DNA of 15,794 nucleotides from NCBI GenBank assembly GCA_003552425.1, contig PUMC01000080.1, positions 1 to 15,794 of the forward strand. The letters are read 5' to 3'. The stretch comes from Candidatus Acetothermia bacterium. GTDB taxonomy: Bacteria; Bipolaricaulota; Bipolaricaulia; Bipolaricaulales; Bipolaricaulaceae. Under the pieces are notes generated by a model. That model searched no databases. It worked only from the letters and a program-made list of their open reading frames with translations, and was not told the origin of the DNA. The position numbers were made by a program, and so were the translations under genes. Below, piece after piece: positions 13,430-15,794 of this stretch; position 1 is the stretch's first letter, and every line of letters starts with the position of its first letter.

Positions 13430-14289
13430 CGTAGTTGTTGGAAGAGCGCCGCAGCATTGTAGGACGTGCGCGCCAGTGGAGCCGCCACAACGCCCCGAAA
13501 GCCCATCGCGTTCGCCTCGGCCGCGAACTCCGCGAACTCCTCGGGGGATACGTAACGGGCCACGGGGAGTTGCCGGGTGGTGGGCCGCAGGTACTGCCCC
13601 AGCACCACGAGGTCGACCTGGGCGCTGCGCAGGTCCTCCAGAGTCCGGAGCACCTCGCGGCGCTTCTCACCCAGTCCCAGAAGGAGCGAGGACTTGGTGA
13701 CCTGCCTTGCGTTACGCTGCTTCACCTCGGCAAGGACCTCCATCGACCTCGCGTAACCTGCGCGGGGATCCCGTACCTTGGCCGTAAGGCGGTGGACTGT
13801 CTCCAGGTTGTGCCCCACAACGGAAGGGCGCGCCTGCAAGAGACGCTGCAGCGGAGCGCCCACGTAATCGGGAATCAGAACCTCCACGGCCGCCTCTGGA
13901 ATGCGGCGGCGTACAGCTTCCACGACCGCTGCGAACTGACCTGCACCACCGTCCGCGAGATCGTCGCGATCCACGCTTGTGAGAACGACATGCCGCAGAC
14001 CCAGGGACGCTGCGGCATCTGCCACACGCGCCGGCTCTTCCTCGTCGCGCATGCCATCGGGCCAACCGGTGGGGACCGCACAGAATGCGCAGTTCCTCGT
14101 GCAGGTGTCCCCAAGGAGGAGAAATGTCGCCGTTCGCGCGCCCCAGCACTCGGGAAGGTTGGGACAGTGTGCGCTTCGGCATACGGTGTTGAGGGCGTGC
14201 GTGGCCAGCGCGCCCGTAAGGGCCTTCATCCCATCGCCATGTCGGGATGACACGGTCACGCGTAGCCAATCAGGCTTCACTTCACCCAT
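13426..14289 (-). CDS. lipA: Lipoyl synthase
   Basis: A radical SAM enzyme that inserts two sulfurs into octanoyl groups bound to lipoyl domains. In 287 residues it has the auxiliary cluster motif C-x4-C-x5-C (Cys37, 42, 48; in CRSAHCPNLPEC), the radical SAM motif C-x3-C-x2-C (Cys63, 67, 70; in CTRNCAFC), and the C-terminal RTSYNA. Its Ser is the fourth ligand of the sacrificial cluster; the family usually reads RSSY. ATG 14289 overlaps the lipB end by 13 bases and follows GGGAGG with a spacing of about ten. The frame is open far upstream inside lipB, but that part is not LipA-like. Its substrate donor is LipB, encoded just upstream, and a likely target is the small lipoyl protein first in the operon. 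Confidence 0.97.
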   Translation of the reverse strand: MGEVKPDWLRVTVSSRHGDGMKALTGALATHALNTVCRSAHCPNLPECWGARTATFLLLGDTCTRNCAFCAVPTGWPDGMRDEEEPARVADAAASLGLRHVVLTSVDRDDLADGGAGQFAAVVEAVRRRIPEAAVEVLIPDYVGAPLQRLLQARPSVVGHNLETVHRLTAKVRDPRAGYARSMEVLAEVKQRNARQVTKSSLLLGLGEKRREVLRTLEDLRSAQVDLVVLGQYLRPTTRQLPVARYVSPEEFAEFAAEANAMGFRGVVAAPLARTSYNAAALFQQLR

Positions 14290-14957
14290 CGTGCCAGTTC
14301 CTCCCGACTGGCCGTGGACACCGTCACGTCGAAGACTTGGGCCATCGTGCGCAGAGCAACCGTCTCTACCTCGGCCAGATCCAGCGGTGCGTCGCACATA
14401 TCGGACAAGGACAGCGCTTCGACGCCGTGGAGCCCACAGGGAACGATGAGGGAGAACAGGTTGGGGCTGAGGCAGACGTTCAGCGCAAGCCCGTGCATCG
14501 TGATCCAACGGCGTACATGCACACCCACCGAACCAAGCTTCTGAAGACCAATCCACACACCGGGGAGCTCGGGTCTGCGGTGCGCCTCAACGCTGAACTG
14601 GGCCGCGGTGCGCAGCATGACCTCCTCCAGATTGGCGACGTAGCGGTGCAGATCACGCCCCCAGCCTCTGAGATCGAGAATCGGGTAGAGCACAAGCTGC
14701 CCAGGTCCGTGGTAGGTGACATCTCCCCCACGCTCGACGGTGTGCACATCGACCTGGAGGCGCTCCAGGACGCGGCGGCTGGCAAGGATGTGCTCCTCAG
14801 CACCCTGGCGCCCCACGGTGATGACCGGCTCGTGCTCCACGGAAAGAAGGAGGTCCGGAACGCGACCGTCGGCCCTCAGGGCACGCAGTCGTCGTTGCAG
14901 GTCGAGGGTCGGACCGTAGCGTTCGCGCCCCAGCCGGATGTGAACGAGCTGTCTCAC
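14277..14957 (-). CDS. lipB: Octanoyl-[acyl-carrier-protein] transferase LipB
   Basis: LipB moves octanoyl from acyl carrier protein to a lysine of lipoyl domains, the first committed step of lipoate synthesis. The 226 residues contain RGGDVTYHGPGQLV (76-89), KLGSVGVHVRRWITMHGLALNV with catalytic Lys140 (140-161) and VPCGLHGV with the acyl-carrying Cys174. The catalytic pair is therefore intact. GTG 14957 shares bases with the lipoyl-protein stop (GTGA), and GGAGG lies five to ten bases upstream. It is followed directly by lipA, a common arrangement. Having both LipB and an LplA-like enzyme suggests that synthesis and salvage coexist. Confidence 0.96.
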   Translation of the reverse strand: MRQLVHIRLGRERYGPTLDLQRRLRALRADGRVPDLLLSVEHEPVITVGRQGAEEHILASRRVLERLQVDVHTVERGGDVTYHGPGQLVLYPILDLRGWGRDLHRYVANLEEVMLRTAAQFSVEAHRRPELPGVWIGLQKLGSVGVHVRRWITMHGLALNVCLSPNLFSLIVPCGLHGVEALSLSDMCDAPLDLAEVETVALRTMAQVFDVTVSTASREELARWVK

Positions 14958-15184
14958 GTAGCCTCCAACCGCGCGATGACCTGGCCTGGGTGAGCCGATG
15001 CACCCGGCGCCCCGCTCAGCTCTCGGAGTACGCCCGACCCAGGAGCCTCGATGACGAACACAGCTTTGTCCGCCTCGACCTCGACGAGTTCCTGCCCTTC
15101 GCGGATGTGCTGTCCTTCGGCCGCCAGCCAGCGGACCAAACGGACCTCTTTAACATCCCCCAGCTCGGGGATTGCGATGTTCAC
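14954..15184 (-). CDS. Free-standing lipoyl-domain protein
   Basis: A 76-residue protein consisting of one biotinyl/lipoyl domain. It matches lipoyl domains of 2-oxoacid dehydrogenase E2 subunits: MNIAIPELGD at the N-terminus, VEVEADKAVFVIEAP with the predicted modified Lys40 in the DKA turn, and a G-rich end of the domain. Biotin carriers have MKM there instead, so lipoyl is favoured. No linker, E1/E3-binding or acyltransferase domain follows; the stop comes where the domain ends. GTG 15184 has a strong GGGGGAGGAGG upstream. First gene of the operon with lipB, lipA and lplA, hence a likely target of all three. It may be a stand-alone lipoyl carrier or the detached N-terminal part of an E2 encoded elsewhere. 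Confidence 0.85.
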   Translation of the reverse strand: MNIAIPELGDVKEVRLVRWLAAEGQHIREGQELVEVEADKAVFVIEAPGSGVLRELSGAPGASAHPGQVIARLEAT

Positions 15185-15205
15185 GTCGCCTCCTCCCCCT
15201 GGAGG

Positions 15206-15232
15206 ATTCTAAACGGCGACCGCACAACGCAA
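15206..15232 (-). promoter_or_regulatory. Candidate promoter of the lipoylation operon
   Basis: On the minus strand TTGCGT (15232-15227) and TAGAAT (15211-15206) are 15 bases apart, a short spacer. TAGAAT is also the -10 hexamer of the VWA-RTX-PKD gene. The transcript would begin near 15199, about 15 bases before GTG 15184. The 57-base gap to the upstream gene holds nothing else apart from the purine-rich ribosome-binding stretch. Confidence 0.4.
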
Positions 15233-15241
15233 CAGGTCCGA

Positions 15242-15794
15242 CTAGAAATCGGCGGTGAACAACGACATCCGGTACTCGCCCTGGCCTGCCCGGCGGACGA
15301 TGTGGATGTACCAGCCACAGATATCCGCCGAAATCGGCTGCGTGCACGGGGCCACGCAGTAGATCGTGCCGCTGGCTTCAGTGAGCCGGTAGTGGACGAT
15401 TCCACAGACGTCGACGATGTAGACATCGTAGGTGAGCGTGGGATCCGCCTCGAACCAGATCGCTAAGCTCTCTCCAACCCTGGTGTCGATCCTGTACCAG
15501 TCACGTCGATCGAGCTGGCCCCGAGGTCCCACAGTTCCGAGGGAACCCTCGTAGTGGCCGGGACCCAACAGCGGGGCGTCGCCCGGACCGGTCGTGTCGG
15601 GCAGGCGTTCCCGGACGGTCACATCGTAGGGATCCCATACCGGGCAGAGGTCAGGGATGTCGCCCGGCCAGCACCCCTCGTCCGGTGGCAGCACGCACTC
15701 CTCGACGGGTTCTTCCGGCGGTGGGGGGGGCGGCGGCGGGGGCGGCGGTTCCTCGGGCGGGGGCGGCGGCTCGGGGGGTGGAGGTTCTGGTGGC
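15242..15794 (-). CDS. Exported Pro/Glu-rich protein with PPC-like domain (partial)
   Basis: Only the C-terminal 183 residues are in the window; the start lies beyond the right edge. The visible part begins with about 30 residues of almost pure Pro and Glu, including 11 consecutive prolines (15716-15748), then EECVLPPDEGCWPGD and a domain of about 110 residues. That domain resembles bacterial pre-peptidase C-terminal (PPC) domains: DRRDWYRIDTRVGESLAIWFE, then TYDVYIVDVCG and a final GEYRMSLFTADF. Several Cys (in CGI, YCVAPC, ICGW) suggest disulfides and export. The rigid Pro stalk likely spaces the domain from a cell surface. A GTG at 15694 could be read as a start but is within the coding sequence. 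Stop is 57 bases before the lipoyl-protein gene. The function is unknown. Confidence 0.7.
   Translation of the reverse strand, partial: PPEPPPPEPPPPPEEPPPPPPPPPPPEEPVEECVLPPDEGCWPGDIPDLCPVWDPYDVTVRERLPDTTGPGDAPLLGPGHYEGSLGTVGPRGQLDRRDWYRIDTRVGESLAIWFEADPTLTYDVYIVDVCGIVHYRLTEASGTIYCVAPCTQPISADICGWYIHIVRRAGQGEYRMSLFTADF

Noticed and set aside
14290..14556. Upstream extension of lipA
   Set aside because: Those 89 codons lie within lipB and look like frame noise. LipA begins properly at ATG 14289 with a ribosome-binding site.
15692..15694. GTG start for the rightmost gene
   Set aside because: The same frame continues with a biased Pro/Glu composition to the window edge, so the gene begins outside the window.

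Overview
This is a GC-rich, densely packed bacterial chromosomal window with 18 protein-coding genes, the last of them cut by the window end. No rRNA or tRNA gene, transposase, integrase or CRISPR array was seen, and no stretch over about 130 bases lacks a gene. A protein ending like an outer-membrane barrel, together with Sec-exported surface proteins, suggests a two-membrane organism. The mixture of families and the gene order match none of the well-known model phyla. An uncultured deep lineage such as Ca. Bipolaricaulota (Acetothermia) is possible, but that is a low-confidence inference.

Layout. Positions 1-120 hold a tandem array of 32-bp palindromic units, cut by the left edge and lying just past the 3' end of prfB (peptide release factor 2, minus strand, 124-1206). 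Divergent from prfB is rsmI (16S rRNA 2'-O-methyltransferase, 1249-2103). A minus-strand operon follows, transcribed yigZ-like > ruvA > ruvX (3829-2232). It converges on rsmI across a short spacer with two GC hairpins. A plus-strand unit runs from a strong extended -10 promoter at 3851-3880: acyl-CoA synthetase > predicted outer-membrane protein > cytidine deaminase, with stop and start codons touching or nearly so. Its own extended -10 promoter at 6679 precedes the most unusual gene in the window, a 721-residue exported protein (6736-8901). That protein joins a von Willebrand A domain, thirteen RTX-type calcium-binding nonapeptides, a Cys/Pro-rich hinge and three PKD/Ig-like domains, and its gene ends at a perfect 14-bp terminator hairpin.

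Right half. A minus-strand FAD-dependent dehydrogenase (COG2509-type, 8997-10331) diverges from rsmD > surE (10443-11855). rsmD lacks the canonical DPPY-type catalytic motif. surE overlaps, tail to tail, a half-size TMEM165/GDT1 transporter gene (11818-12096). The rest is a compact minus-strand lipoylation operon, transcribed from right to left: free-standing 76-residue lipoyl-domain protein > lipB > lipA > lplA-like ligase > DUF501 protein, with every junction overlapping. LipB and LipA would make lipoyl groups de novo, the LplA-like enzyme would attach scavenged lipoate or transfer it, and the small lipoyl protein is an obvious candidate acceptor. At the right edge is the C-terminal part of an exported Pro/Glu-rich protein with a PPC-like domain.

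Most genes are conserved housekeeping functions. The points that stand out are the VWA-RTX-PKD surface protein, the lipoyl carrier packaged with its modification enzymes, the GAPY motif in RsmD, the palindromic two-way promoter at 3873-3880, a possible leaderless start for rsmI, and the palindromic repeat array at the left edge.
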